64,000 nucleotides of DNA from CAWHQZ01 sp963831645 (GCA_963831645.1 CAWHQZ010000012.1:121231-185230); one strand, 5' to 3'. Positions 33,314-42,492 are shown, counted from the first letter of the stretch. The notes: generated by a model from the letters alone, not told the origin. A program made the numbers and translations.

Positions 33314-36157
33314 ATGCGTGAGCCGCAGCTCAATCTCAATCTCAAGACGTGGGACGAGGTCAAGACGACCACCTGCTTCATGTGCGCCTGCCGGTGCGGC
33401 ATCAAGGTGTACCTAAAGGATGGAACCGTAACCTACATCGAGGGCAATCGCAGCCATCCGGTGAACAGGGGTGTCCTGTGCGGCAAGGGTGCGGCCGGGA
33501 TCATGCAGCACTATTCGCCGGCCCGGCTGCAGGCGCCCCTGCTTCGGGTCGGTCCGCGCGGATCGGGCGAGTTTCGCGAGATCGGTTGGGAGGAAGCGCT
33601 GCGAACGGCCACCTCGTGGCTCTCTCAGGTACGCAATGAAGACCCGAGAAAGCTCGCCTTCTTCACCGGACGCGACCAGAGCCAGGCGTTGACCGGATGG
33701 TGGGCAGCCCAGTTCGGAACTCCGAACTATGCCGCCCACGGGGGCTTCTGCTCGGTCAATATGGCGGCCGCCGGCCTCTATACGTTCGGCGGGTCGTTCT
33801 GGGAGTTCGGCGAGCCGGACTGGCGGCGCACCCGCTATTTCCTGCTGTTCGGCGTGGCCGAGGATCACGCATCCAACCCGATAAAGATCGGGCTCGGCCG
33901 CCTCAAGCGCCGCGGCGTCAAGGTCGTATCGGTCAATCCCGTCATGACCGGCTACTCGGCGATCGCCGATGAATGGCTGGGGATTCGTCCGGGCACGGAC
34001 GGCCTGTTCGTCGCCGCCCTCATCCACGAGCTGCTCAGTGCCGATGCAGTCGATTTCGACTATCTCGTGCGCTATACCAACGCCCACTGGCTGGTCATCG
34101 ACGATCCCGGCGCCGCCGATCACGGCCTGTTCGTTCGCGACCACGAGGGCAACCCGCTCGCCGCCGACGCCCGCGGCGGCCCGGCGCTCGACGCCAATCT
34201 TCCCGGCATCTCGCCGCTGCTGGCGGGAGAGGCGATCGTCGGCGGGCGCCCGGCCCGGCCCGCGTTCGAACTGCTGGCCCGGCGTTTCCTCGATACGGCA
34301 TGGGCTCCCGAAGCCGTGGCAGCCCGATGCGGGATCAAGGCCGAAACGATCCGCCGCATCGCCGCCGAGCTGGCCGATGCCGCGTTCAGGCAGGAAATCG
34401 CCGTCGATGTTCCGTGGACGGATTATGCCGGCCGGCGGCACGACCGCATGGTCGGACGGCCGGTTTCCATGCACGCCATGCGCGGCATCTCGGCGCATTC
34501 CAACGGCTTTCACACCTGCCGCCTCATCCATGTGCTGCAGATCCTGCTCGGCACCATCGATGTGCCGGGCGGCTATCGGTACAAGGCGCCTTATCCGCGC
34601 CCCATACCCCCGGGCATCAAGCCCGCCGGCAAGCCGGGACAGGTGAAGCCGAACACGCCGCTTGCCGGTCCGCCGCTGGGCTTCGTCCAGGGTCCTGAAG
34701 ACCTCATCATCGACGGCGAGGGCCGGCCCTGCCGCATCGACAAGGCCTATTCCTGGGAGGCGCCGCTCGCCGCCCACGGCCTCATGCATACGGTCATCGC
34801 CAACGCCGCGCGCCGCGATCCTTACGCCATCGATGTGCTGCTGCTGTACATGGCCAACATGAGCTGGAACTCGGCCATGAACATCGAGGCGACGGTCCGC
34901 GATCTCACGGCCACGACCGGTGTCGGCGGGGAATACGTCATCCCGAAGATCATCTATGCCGACGCCTATTACTCCGAGATGGTGGCCTATGCCGATCTCA
35001 TCCTCCCCGATACCACCTACCTCGAGCGTTGGGACTGCATCTCGCTGCTCGACCGGCCGATCTCGGAGGCCGACGGCCCCGCTGACGCCATCCGCCGGCC
35101 GGTGGTCGAGCCGCGGCGCGAGGTGCGCGGCTTCCAGTCCGTGCTTCTGGATCTGGGCGCGAGGCTCGGGCTCCCCGGCATGACTGACGCCGATGGCAGG
35201 CCGCGCTATCCGGGCGGCTACGCCGACTACATCGTCAATCATGAACGCGCTCCGGGAGTGGGCCCGCTCGCCGGCTTTCGCGGCAGCGACGGCGCCAAAT
35301 CGGGCAAGGGCGAGCCCAATCCGGAACAGCTCCAGCGCTATATCGACAACGGCTGCTATTGGTTCCACGAGCTTCCCGACCACATGAAGTTCTATCGCCA
35401 CGCCAACCGGGACTATCTCGAGTGGGCGACCGAATTCGGCTTTCTGCCCAACGCCCGGCCGATCGTGTTCCAGCTCTACAGCGAGCACATGCAGAAGTTC
35501 CGCCTCGCCGCCCGCGGCCACGGCCCCGTACAGCCGCCCGAAGTCCATCGCCCGCGAATCGAGGCGTATTTCGATCCGTTGCCGTTCTGGTATCCGCCCC
35601 TGGAAGACGAGCTGATCCCGGCTGCGGAGTTTCCGCTCCATGCCGTCACCCAGCGCCCCATGGCCATGTACCATTCGTGGGGATCGCAGAATGCGTGGCT
35701 GAGGCAGATCATCGGCCGCAACTGGCTCTACCTGTCCGATGAACGCGCCGATGAGCTGGGCATCGGGGACGGCGACTGGCTATGGGTCATCAGTCATCAC
35801 GGGCGCATCAGGGTCGAAGCGAAGCGCATGAACGGGGTCAACGCCGATACCGTGTGGACCTGGAACGCCATCGCCAAGCGGCCGGGCGCCTGGAATCTCG
35901 CTCCCGATGCGCCGGAATCGCGCCAGGGATTCCTCCTAAATCATCTGATCGGCGAGCTGTTGCCGGCGCGCGAGGGCGGCTACCGCTATTCGAACTCCGA
36001 TCCCGTGACCGGTCAGGCGGCCTGGTATGACCTGCGCGTCCGCATCGAGAAGGCGGAAGAGGGCAATCCGCTCTCGTTGCCCCAGTCGGCGCCCGTCGCC
36101 GTGCCGCCCGGCCTGGGCAGCAGGCCCGCCGTCGTAACGGGAGGCAGGGCGCCATGA
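33314..36157 (+). CDS. soeA: Sulfite dehydrogenase (quinone) molybdopterin subunit SoeA-like
   Basis: 947 residues from ATG 33314; longer starts run through the repeat unit. The N-terminus has a 4Fe-4S site TTTCFMCACRCGIKVYLKDG completed by GVLCGKG. The body is a DMSO-reductase-family molybdopterin enzyme (IMQHYSPARLQAPLLR, FFTGRDQSQALTGWWAAQFG, RYFLLFGVAEDHASNPIKIG, VPGGYRYKAPYPRP, ILPDTTYLERWDCISLLDRP, ending in a dinucleotide-binding domain MAMYHSWGSQNAWLRQIIGR). No Tat signal is present, so it is cytoplasmic, as SoeA is. The following ferredoxin and DmsC-type anchor complete a three-subunit enzyme. With Xsc upstream, sulfite to sulfate oxidation is the best fit; another sulfur or DMSO-type substrate remains possible. 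Confidence 0.8.
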   Translation: MREPQLNLNLKTWDEVKTTTCFMCACRCGIKVYLKDGTVTYIEGNRSHPVNRGVLCGKGAAGIMQHYSPARLQAPLLRVGPRGSGEFREIGWEEALRTATSWLSQVRNEDPRKLAFFTGRDQSQALTGWWAAQFGTPNYAAHGGFCSVNMAAAGLYTFGGSFWEFGEPDWRRTRYFLLFGVAEDHASNPIKIGLGRLKRRGVKVVSVNPVMTGYSAIADEWLGIRPGTDGLFVAALIHELLSADAVDFDYLVRYTNAHWLVIDDPGAADHGLFVRDHEGNPLAADARGGPALDANLPGISPLLAGEAIVGGRPARPAFELLARRFLDTAWAPEAVAARCGIKAETIRRIAAELADAAFRQEIAVDVPWTDYAGRRHDRMVGRPVSMHAMRGISAHSNGFHTCRLIHVLQILLGTIDVPGGYRYKAPYPRPIPPGIKPAGKPGQVKPNTPLAGPPLGFVQGPEDLIIDGEGRPCRIDKAYSWEAPLAAHGLMHTVIANAARRDPYAIDVLLLYMANMSWNSAMNIEATVRDLTATTGVGGEYVIPKIIYADAYYSEMVAYADLILPDTTYLERWDCISLLDRPISEADGPADAIRRPVVEPRREVRGFQSVLLDLGARLGLPGMTDADGRPRYPGGYADYIVNHERAPGVGPLAGFRGSDGAKSGKGEPNPEQLQRYIDNGCYWFHELPDHMKFYRHANRDYLEWATEFGFLPNARPIVFQLYSEHMQKFRLAARGHGPVQPPEVHRPRIEAYFDPLPFWYPPLEDELIPAAEFPLHAVTQRPMAMYHSWGSQNAWLRQIIGRNWLYLSDERADELGIGDGDWLWVISHHGRIRVEAKRMNGVNADTVWTWNAIAKRPGAWNLAPDAPESRQGFLLNHLIGELLPAREGGYRYSNSDPVTGQAAWYDLRVRIEKAEEGNPLSLPQSAPVAVPPGLGSRPAVVTGGRAP

Positions 36158-36912
36158 CCTCCTTGCCCGACACCTCCAAGCCCGGCCAGAAGAAGCTGGG
36201 GCTCGTCATCGATCTCGATACCTGTGTCGGCTGCCAGGCCTGCGCCACGAGCTGCAAGGAATGGAACACGCAAGGCTATTCCGCGCCGCTCACCGATGTG
36301 GATCCCTACGAGGCAAATCCGGTCGGGGTGTGGCTCAACCGCGTCCATGGCTACGAGGTAGAGGAGGCAGGCGTCGCCAACCGCACTCACGTGGTGCACT
36401 TCCCCCGCTCCTGCCTCCACTGCGAGGAGCCGGCCTGCGTCACCGTGTGCCCGACGGGTGCATCCTACAAGCGCGCCGAGGACGGCATCGTGCTCGTCAA
36501 TCCCGACACCTGCATCGGCTGCAAGCTCTGCTCCTGGGCCTGTCCTTATGGCGCGCGCGAGTACGATTACGATCACGGCGTGATGAAGAAATGCACGTTG
36601 TGCATCGATCGCATCTACAACGACCATCTCGAGGCTGAGGATCGCATCCCGGCCTGCGTGCGCGCCTGTCCCACCGGGGCTCGCCACTTCGGCGATCTCG
36701 GCGACCCGCAAAGCGACGTTTCAGCGTTGGTCAGGGAGCGCGGCGGCTACGATCTCCTTCCCGAAACCGGTTTCAAGCCGGTCAACAAGTATCTCCCGCC
36801 GCGCCCGCGCCGCGATGTGGATGCCGACCCCTCGCTTGAGGTTGTGCTGCCCGCCGCCGTCCCGTGGACGGACAAGCTTCTCGCCTGGGCCGGCAAGAAG
36901 CTCAGCAGATGA
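36154..36912 (+). CDS. soeB: 4Fe-4S electron-transfer subunit SoeB-like
   Basis: 252 residues, start overlapping the soeA stop (ATGA). It has four ferredoxin-type cysteine groups: LDTCVGCQACATSCKEWN near residue 25, RSCLHCEEPACVTVCPTGAS, DTCIGCKLCSWACPYGARE, and KCTLCIDRIY with CVRACPTGARHFGDL. This DmsB/NrfC-type arrangement carries four clusters and passes electrons from the molybdenum subunit to the membrane anchor. The opening LGLVIDLDTCVGCQACATSC matches the cytoplasmic SoeB type. About 250 bp of repeat DNA separates it from the anchor gene. Confidence 0.88.
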   Translation: MTSLPDTSKPGQKKLGLVIDLDTCVGCQACATSCKEWNTQGYSAPLTDVDPYEANPVGVWLNRVHGYEVEEAGVANRTHVVHFPRSCLHCEEPACVTVCPTGASYKRAEDGIVLVNPDTCIGCKLCSWACPYGAREYDYDHGVMKKCTLCIDRIYNDHLEAEDRIPACVRACPTGARHFGDLGDPQSDVSALVRERGGYDLLPETGFKPVNKYLPPRPRRDVDADPSLEVVLPAAVPWTDKLLAWAGKKLSR

Positions 36913-36979
36913 ACCAAGGAGCGTCCCGAGAGCCGTTTCCACTTCCGCCATTCCGGCGCACGACCTTGTGAAAGAATTT

Positions 36980-37145
36980 GTCATCCCCGCGCCAAGCGGG
37001 GATCCAATTGTGAGCCTCAACTCTCTTCAAGAGCGGCCATGCTATTATCCTCGAACTCATCACGGCCGCGCCAAAGTAGCTTCGTTGAGGATGCCGCATC
37101 GCCCTATTGGTTCCCCGCTTGCGCGGCCGCTTGCGCGGGGATGAC
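36980..37145. mobile_element. Inverted-palindrome unit C (166 bp, no gene) inside the soe operon
   Basis: The left arm 36980-37008 starts GTCATCCCCGCGCC and ends GGGGATCCAAT; the right arm 37106-37145 starts ATTGGTTCCCCGC and ends GCGGGGATGAC. Read in reverse, the inside of the right arm (TAGGGCGATGCGGCATCCTC) matches the conserved stretch next to the left arm of the GIY-YIG unit at 25943. It is probably an internally deleted unit inserted between soeB and soeC. Confidence 0.7.
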
Positions 37146-37166
37146 GACTGTTGTTCGGAGTGGATT

Positions 37167-38108
37167 TTGCATCCCGCCTATTCCGTGATCGTCTTCACCA
37201 CAGCTTCGGGGGCGGGCTACGGCCTGCTGATTCTCGCCGCACTTACGGCGCTGGCGCATGGGCCTGCCTCCAACCGGCCGTTCGGCATCGCGAGTGTTGC
37301 GCTGGCGCTGGGGCTGATCACGCTTGGCCTCCTGTCGTCGACCTTGCATCTGGGGCACCCCGAACGCGCCTGGCGCGCCCTGTCACAATGGCGCTCCTCC
37401 TGGCTGTCGCGCGAGGGGGTCGCAGCGCTGGTCACCTATCCGGTGGCCCTTCTTTTTGCTGCGGGCTGGCTGGGATTCAGCACCGCCCCGCTGCTTGCAT
37501 TCGCCGCTGTCGCGACGATCGTGCTGTGCGCGGCAACCCTCCTTTGCACGGCGATGATCTACGCTTCGCTCTCCGCCGTCCCGCAATGGCGCGACCCTTT
37601 GGTCGTGCCGGTCTATTTCATCATGTCACTCGCCACCGGCGGCGTGCTGCTGACGGCCATGGCGACGTTCTTCGGTCTTGATGTGCCGGCGCTTCGGTAT
37701 TTAACCCTCGCCGCCATCGTAGCAGCCGCGGTATCGAAGCTCGTCTACTGGCGGCGCATCGACACGAAGCCCGATGCGTTTTCGATCGAACAGGCGACCG
37801 GCCTCGGACGGCTGGGCAAGGTGCGGCAGTGGGAGGTTCCACATACGGCGGAAAACTTCATCATGAAGGAGATGGGCTACCGCGTCGCCCGCAGCCACGC
37901 CGACAGGCTGCGCCGCTATGCCTTCGCGTCATTCTGCATCTGCGGCGCAAGCGTCATCGCACAGGGACCGGCGCCGGGGTTGACGGCCGACGTCGTCGCC
38001 GCACTCTCCATCGTCCTTGCCGCAATCGCCGTCCTGATCGAGCGCTGGCTGTTCTTTGCCGAAGCGCGCCACGTTTCCATTCTCTACTATGGAGCGAGAA
38101 CCGCCTGA
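37167..38108 (+). CDS. soeC: DmsC-type membrane anchor SoeC-like
   Basis: 313 residues if translation begins at TTG 37167, which has CGGAG 6 bases upstream and lies just past the inserted repeat; the start then gives LHPAYSVIVFTTASGAGYG, the usual DmsC/SoeC beginning. About eight transmembrane helices follow (GIASVALALGLITLGLLSST, LHLGHPERAWRALSQWRSSW, VYFIMSLATGGVLLTAMATF). A conserved cytoplasmic loop reads KVRQWEVPHTAENFIMKEMG, and the protein ends AEARHVSILYYGA. It anchors SoeAB to the membrane and passes electrons to quinone. Confidence 0.85.
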   Translation: MHPAYSVIVFTTASGAGYGLLILAALTALAHGPASNRPFGIASVALALGLITLGLLSSTLHLGHPERAWRALSQWRSSWLSREGVAALVTYPVALLFAAGWLGFSTAPLLAFAAVATIVLCAATLLCTAMIYASLSAVPQWRDPLVVPVYFIMSLATGGVLLTAMATFFGLDVPALRYLTLAAIVAAAVSKLVYWRRIDTKPDAFSIEQATGLGRLGKVRQWEVPHTAENFIMKEMGYRVARSHADRLRRYAFASFCICGASVIAQGPAPGLTADVVAALSIVLAAIAVLIERWLFFAEARHVSILYYGARTA

Positions 38109-38205
38109 GAACCGTCGCGATCCCTGGTCGCCGTCGGGCGTTAACCGTCCGTTAACCGGAACCATCGCTAATCGGGGCGCTGGGCTGGATTGTGAGGGGT
38201 GATCC

Positions 38206-38955
38206 GTGTCGGTGGCATTGCGCTCCCGTATTGCATTTCGCCTCCTCGGGCGCTCGTTCCTGGCCTTTGTTCTGGTCCCGGAACCGCCGGTGGAGGACTG
38301 GCTTGCCGAGCTCGACCTGAGCCTGCATCGCTCGCTGAGCTTTTTCGCCAATCGGCCGATCGTTCTCGATCTGTCGAAGCTCTCGCCGACCCGACCCGAG
38401 ACCGAAATCCTGATCGCCGATATTCTCGGCCGCAACCTGCGCCTCATTTCCGTCGACGGCATCGACCCGACGTGGTTGCCGACGAAGCTCGGACCGCTGC
38501 CGGCGGGCGGCCAGCCGGTGGGCATGTTCGAGCCCGGCACGCCTGGATCGTCCAATGCCAAGGGGAAAGTCGCCGCGCCGTCGCGGGGCGCCGCGTCAGG
38601 CGGGCAGCCCGAAGCAGCACCTCCTTCCGCCTCGCTGCTCATCGACACGCCGGTTCGTTCGGGGCAGGCGGTCGTCTTCCCGGACGGCGACGTGACCGTC
38701 ATCGGCTCGGTGGCCTCGGGCGCCGAAATCGTGGCCGGCGGATCGATCCATGTCTACGGGCCGCTGCGGGGTCGCGCCATTGCCGGCTCCGCCGGCAACC
38801 CCCGGGCGCGCATCTTCTGCAGAAAATTCGAAGCGGAAATTCTCGTCATCAACGGACTGTACAAGACTTCCGAAGACATCGAAGCGGGTTTGCGCGGCGG
38901 GCCGGTGCAGGCGCAACTCGATCGCGATGCGATGATCGTTGAAGCCCTGAACTGA
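38206..38955 (+). CDS. minC: Septum site-determining protein MinC
   Basis: 249 residues from GTG 38206. The N-terminal domain (residues ~5-105) contains AFRLLGRSFLAFVLVPEPPV and FFANRPIVLDLSKLSP. A Pro/Ala-rich linker follows. The C-terminal beta-helix carries VRSGQAVVFPDGDVTVIGSV, GAEIVAGGSIHVYGPLRGRA and GNPRARIFCRKFEAEILVIN. MinC blocks FtsZ polymerisation near the poles when bound to MinD. It is the first gene of a complete minCDE operon. Confidence 0.95.
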   Translation: MSVALRSRIAFRLLGRSFLAFVLVPEPPVEDWLAELDLSLHRSLSFFANRPIVLDLSKLSPTRPETEILIADILGRNLRLISVDGIDPTWLPTKLGPLPAGGQPVGMFEPGTPGSSNAKGKVAAPSRGAASGGQPEAAPPSASLLIDTPVRSGQAVVFPDGDVTVIGSVASGAEIVAGGSIHVYGPLRGRAIAGSAGNPRARIFCRKFEAEILVINGLYKTSEDIEAGLRGGPVQAQLDRDAMIVEALN

Positions 38956-38975
38956 AGACCAAGGAGTAAATGCAT

Positions 38976-39791
38976 ATGGCCAAGGTACTCGTCGTGACAT
39001 CGGGCAAGGGCGGTGTCGGCAAGACGACGTCGACCGCTGCGCTGGGCGCCGCGCTGGCAATGCAGGGCAAGAACGTGGTGGTCGTCGACTTCGACGTGGG
39101 CTTGCGCAACCTCGACCTCGTCATGGGAGCCGAGCGCCGCGTGGTCTACGACCTGATCAATGTCGTGCAGGGTACCGCCAAGCTGCAGCAGGCCATCATC
39201 CGCGACAAGCGCATCGACAGGCTGTCGCTGCTCCCCGCCTCGCAGACCCGCGACAAGGACGCCTTGACCGAAAAAGGCGTGAGCCGGGTGATGCGCGAGC
39301 TGCGCGACTGCTTCGAGTGGGTGATCTGCGACAGCCCGGCCGGCATCGAGCGCGGCGCTGTTCTCGCCATGCGCCATGCCGACATCGCGGTCATCGTGAC
39401 CAATCCGGAAGTATCATCGGTCAGGGACTCCGACCGCATCATCGGCCTTCTCGACGCCAAGACGGAAAAGGCCGAAAAAGGCGAGCGCGTGGAGAAGCAT
39501 CTGCTCATTTCGCGCTTCGACCAGGCCCGGGCAGGACGAGGCGAGATGCTCGGCATCGACGACGTTCTCGACATTCTTTCGGTGCCGCTGCTCGGAATCA
39601 TTCCCGAAAGCCAGCAGGTGCTGCGCGCCTCGAACCTCGGCCAGCCGGTCACCGTCGCAAGTCCGCTATCGGCGCCGGCCCGCGCCTACGTCGATGCCGC
39701 GAGGCGACTGATCGGCGAGACGGTACCCATGACCATCCCCAGCGAGCACCGCAATTTCCTCGGCCGGCTGTTCGCCGGGAGGGCTGCATGA
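38976..39791 (+). CDS. minD: Septum site-determining ATPase MinD
   Basis: 271 residues starting MAKVLVVTSGKGGVGKTTST, the deviant Walker A motif. It also has VVVDFDVGLRNLDLVMGAER, FEWVICDSPAGIERGAVLAM and VTNPEVSSVRDSDRIIGLLD. AAGGAG lies just before; an ATG two codons earlier (38970) is possible. MinD binds the membrane with ATP, recruits MinC and is released by MinE. Confidence 0.96.
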   Translation: MAKVLVVTSGKGGVGKTTSTAALGAALAMQGKNVVVVDFDVGLRNLDLVMGAERRVVYDLINVVQGTAKLQQAIIRDKRIDRLSLLPASQTRDKDALTEKGVSRVMRELRDCFEWVICDSPAGIERGAVLAMRHADIAVIVTNPEVSSVRDSDRIIGLLDAKTEKAEKGERVEKHLLISRFDQARAGRGEMLGIDDVLDILSVPLLGIIPESQQVLRASNLGQPVTVASPLSAPARAYVDAARRLIGETVPMTIPSEHRNFLGRLFAGRAA

Positions 39792-40036
39792 ATCTGTTCG
39801 GGCTGTTGCTGCGGCGGCGCGGCGGCACCGCCCCGGTGGCTCGCGAGCGGCTGCAGGTTTTGCTGGCCCATGAACGCGCCGCCAGGAGCGGCCCCGATCT
39901 GCTGGCCGTCCTGCGCGAGGACATCCTGGCGGTGATCGGGCGCCATGTCGCCGTCGGTCCCGAAAACGTTCGCGTGAAAATGAATCGCCGCAAGGCCGTG
40001 TCGCTGCTCGAGATCAACGTCGAGCTGCCGGCCTGA
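39788..40036 (+). CDS. minE: Cell division topological specificity factor MinE
   Basis: 82 residues; the ATG overlaps the minD stop (ATGA). The N-terminal MinD-activating region is MNLFGLLLRRRGGTAPVARE, RLQVLLAHERA. The C-terminal dimer domain is LREDILAVIGRHVAVGPENV, VSLLEINVELP. Membrane-targeting hydrophobics at residues 2-8 are conserved. Last gene of the operon. Confidence 0.95.
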   Translation: MNLFGLLLRRRGGTAPVARERLQVLLAHERAARSGPDLLAVLREDILAVIGRHVAVGPENVRVKMNRRKAVSLLEINVELPA

Positions 40037-40103
40037 TGCACCGTTTGGCCCTTGCCTCGAAGGCTCTCCCCGCCGTGGAGGTAAGGATATAGAGGCAGCA
40101 CCT

Positions 40104-40137
40104 GGGTCCCCCTCTTTTCACTGAAGGAGGGGGACCC
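40104..40137 (+). terminator. Hairpin after minE
   Basis: GGGTCCCCCTC (40104-40114) pairs perfectly with GAGGGGGACCC (40127-40137) across a 12-base loop. It lies 68 bases after the minE stop. No U-tract follows. Confidence 0.6.
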
Positions 40138-40165
40138 GATCTCGGTCGGCACTGGACAGCGGCAG

Positions 40166-40187
40166 CACATAAAGATATCTTTATGTG
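40166..40187. promoter_or_regulatory. Perfect 22-bp palindromic operator before the homocysteine methyltransferase gene
   Basis: CACATAAAGAT followed by its exact reverse complement ends 32 bases before the ATG at 40220. ATAAAGATATCTTTAT-like palindromes are reported for ArsR-type regulators of methionine/SAM metabolism in Alphaproteobacteria; this assignment is from memory and is inference. Confidence 0.6.
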
Positions 40188-40219
40188 ATTATGCAGCCTT
40201 GGCAATTTGGCGGGTTCTG

Positions 40220-41239
40220 ATGACGCGCGCGGCTTTTCTGGATCTTCTCGGTTCCCGCCCCTGGCTGCTGGCCGATGGGGCCACCGGCACCAATTACTTT
40301 CAGATGGGGCTGACGTCGGGGGATGCGCCGGAGCTGTGGAACTTCGAGCATGCCGACAGGGTCCGGGATCTGCATGGCCGGTTTATCGCCGCCGGCGCCG
40401 ATATCATCCTCACCAACAGCTTCGGCGGCAATCGCTACCGTCTGAAGCTTCATGATGCCCAGCACCGGGTGCGCGAGATCAACATCGCCGCGGCGCATCT
40501 GGCGCGCGCCGAGGCCGACGCGGCAGCCCGCCCGGTCATTGTGGCCGGGTCCATGGGTCCTACGGGGGAGATCTTCGCGCCCGTCGGCACCCTCGAGCAC
40601 GCCGATGGCGCTTCCGCATTTGCCGAGCAGGCCGCCGCCCTGCAGGAGGGGGGTGTGGACGTCCTCTGGATCGAGACCTTGTCAGCGGAAGAGGAATTGC
40701 GCGCCGCGGTCGAGGGCGCGAGCCGTGCCGGCCTTCCGATCGTCGCCACCATGAGCTTCGACACCAACGGCCGGACGATGATGGGCATCACGCCCGCCTA
40801 TTTCGGCGAACTCGCCGGCAAGCTCGCTGCAGCGCCGGCCGCCATCGGCGCCAATTGCGGCACCGGTGCATCCGAGCTGGTGGCCACTGTTCTCGGCATT
40901 ACTGCCGCGAGGCCCGATGCGGTCGTGGTCGCCAAAGGCAATTGCGGCATTCCCAGGTATGAGGATGGCCACATCCACTATGACGGCACGCCCGCGCTGA
41001 TGGCCGACTATGCGCGCCTCGCCCTTGACTCTGGCGCCCGCGTCATCGGCGGATGCTGTGGCACGAGCCCCGACCACCTGCGTTCCATGCGCAGGGCGCT
41101 CGAGGAGCACAGCAGGGGCGACCGGCCGTCGATCGAACTCGTGGAGTCACGCCTCGGCCCGGTGTCGGCCCTCGCCAAGGGCCATGACCAGGCGGCCGCC
41201 GGGGCGCTGCGGCGCGAACGCCGGCGCGCCCGGGAATAG
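40220..41239 (+). CDS. Homocysteine S-methyltransferase (betaine-homocysteine type)
   Basis: 339 residues from ATG 40220. This is a TIM-barrel zinc methyltransferase: LLADGATGTNYFQMGLTSGD, ADIILTNSFGGNRYRL, VAGSMGPTGEIFAPVGTLEH, VDVLWIETLSAEEELRAAVE, then the zinc ligands, Cys in GANCGTGASE and the Cys pair in VIGGCCGTSPDHLR. It transfers a methyl group to homocysteine, making methionine. The corrinoid protein at 42669 and the MttB homologues at 58-61 kb suggest methyl groups from a quaternary amine could reach homocysteine through it. A perfect palindrome lies just upstream. Confidence 0.88.
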   Translation: MTRAAFLDLLGSRPWLLADGATGTNYFQMGLTSGDAPELWNFEHADRVRDLHGRFIAAGADIILTNSFGGNRYRLKLHDAQHRVREINIAAAHLARAEADAAARPVIVAGSMGPTGEIFAPVGTLEHADGASAFAEQAAALQEGGVDVLWIETLSAEEELRAAVEGASRAGLPIVATMSFDTNGRTMMGITPAYFGELAGKLAAAPAAIGANCGTGASELVATVLGITAARPDAVVVAKGNCGIPRYEDGHIHYDGTPALMADYARLALDSGARVIGGCCGTSPDHLRSMRRALEEHSRGDRPSIELVESRLGPVSALAKGHDQAAAGALRRERRRARE

Positions 41240-41247
41240 CGTAGCCT

Positions 41248-42492
41248 CTACTGCAGGACGATCCGGCCGAGAGCGGCGAGGAAAGTGTCGATCTCCTCGA
41301 CCGTGTTGTAATGGGCGAGACCCACGCGCAGCACGCCGCCGGCCTCCATGAGCCCCAGCCGCTGCACGGGTTCGATGGCGTAGTTGTGCCCCGACCACAC
41401 AAAGATGTTTTCCCTGGCAAAGGCCGCGGCAAGTGCTGCGGGATGGCGCCCGCTCAGTGTGAAGGAAACCGTGGGCACCCGCCGGTGCATGGCGTTCGCC
41501 GAGGTGATGCCGTGGATCGTGAGCCCGCGGAACTGCTTCAACCCGTCGATGAGCCGCAGCGACAGGGTCTTCTCGTAAGCGGCAAATCGGGCGAAGGCGC
41601 TGGCGATCCGCGCCGCACGCGTGGCGCCTTGCCCAAGCTCCTCGAAGTATTCGATGGCGCCCAGCGCGCCGGCGATGCCCTCATGGCTGAGCGTGCCGGT
41701 TTCGAACTTCTGTCCCGGAGCCTCGCCGGCCGGCCGCACCTTGTAGGCGAACGTCTCCGCGAGGGCGGCCTCACTGCCCCACAGGATGCCCTGGTGCGGC
41801 CCGAACCACTTGTAGGCCGAGGTCACCAGGAAATCGCAGCCGAGCGACTGGACGTCGATGCTGTAATGGGGCGCCAGCTGGACGGCGTCGACGTAGACGA
41901 GAGCCCCTGCTGCCTTGGCCTTGGCCGCCATCGCGCTGATGTCGTTCACCGTGCCGGTCAGGTTCGAGGCGTAGCCGACCGCGAAGAGCTTCGTCCGCTC
42001 GCTGAGCACGGCGTCGAGGGCATCGTCGTCGAACTCATAGCTGTCGACGTTGAAGTCGACAAACCGCACCCTGAGGCCTTTCTCCTCGGCGAGCAGCAGC
42101 CACGGCGCGACGTTGGCGTCATGATCCATGCGCGACAGCACGATCTCGTCGCCCGCCTTCAGGCGTCGGCCGAGGCAGCGCGACATATGCAGGGTCAGCG
42201 TCGTCATGTTCTGGCCGAATACGATTTCGCGTGCGTTTGCCGCGTTGTAGAAATCGGCTATCGCCGCGTGCGCCTCCTCGAACATCGCTCCCGCGGCGAT
42301 CGAGCTCGGGAAATGGCCGCCCAGGTTGGCATTTGCGGCGACCAGCGTGTCCTGGGTGCGCTTCAAAACCTGCGCCGGCACCTGCGTGCCGGCCGGATTG
42401 TCGAAGTAGATGCGCGCTCTGCCCTCGTCCTGGAGCGCAAGGGCGGGGAAACGGGCGCGAACCTGATCGATAGGGAACTCGACCTGCGGCAT
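41248..42492 (-). CDS. Cysteine desulfurase-like class V aminotransferase
   Basis: 414 residues. PLP fold with IYFDNPAGTQVPAQVLKRTQ, IVFGQNMTTLTLHMSRCLGR, IVLSRMDHDANVAPWLLLAE, VYVDAVQLAPHYSIDVQSLG and the PLP lysine in DFLVTSAYKWFGPHQG, ending VLRVGLAHYNTVEEIDTF. No clear catalytic Cys loop of SufS/IscS type is visible, so desulfurase activity is unproven; the subgroup is often annotated as a SufS-related aminotransferase. It is convergent with the homocysteine methyltransferase (8 bp apart) and divergent from the corrinoid gene. Confidence 0.8.
   Translation of the reverse strand: MPQVEFPIDQVRARFPALALQDEGRARIYFDNPAGTQVPAQVLKRTQDTLVAANANLGGHFPSSIAAGAMFEEAHAAIADFYNAANAREIVFGQNMTTLTLHMSRCLGRRLKAGDEIVLSRMDHDANVAPWLLLAEEKGLRVRFVDFNVDSYEFDDDALDAVLSERTKLFAVGYASNLTGTVNDISAMAAKAKAAGALVYVDAVQLAPHYSIDVQSLGCDFLVTSAYKWFGPHQGILWGSEAALAETFAYKVRPAGEAPGQKFETGTLSHEGIAGALGAIEYFEELGQGATRAARIASAFARFAAYEKTLSLRLIDGLKQFRGLTIHGITSANAMHRRVPTVSFTLSGRHPAALAAAFARENIFVWSGHNYAIEPVQRLGLMEAGGVLRVGLAHYNTVEEIDTFLAALGRIVLQ

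Noticed and set aside
33413..35674. Long open frame on the minus strand opposite soeA
   Set aside because: It is the antisense image of a high-GC coding region; the soeA frame has all family motifs and this one has none.
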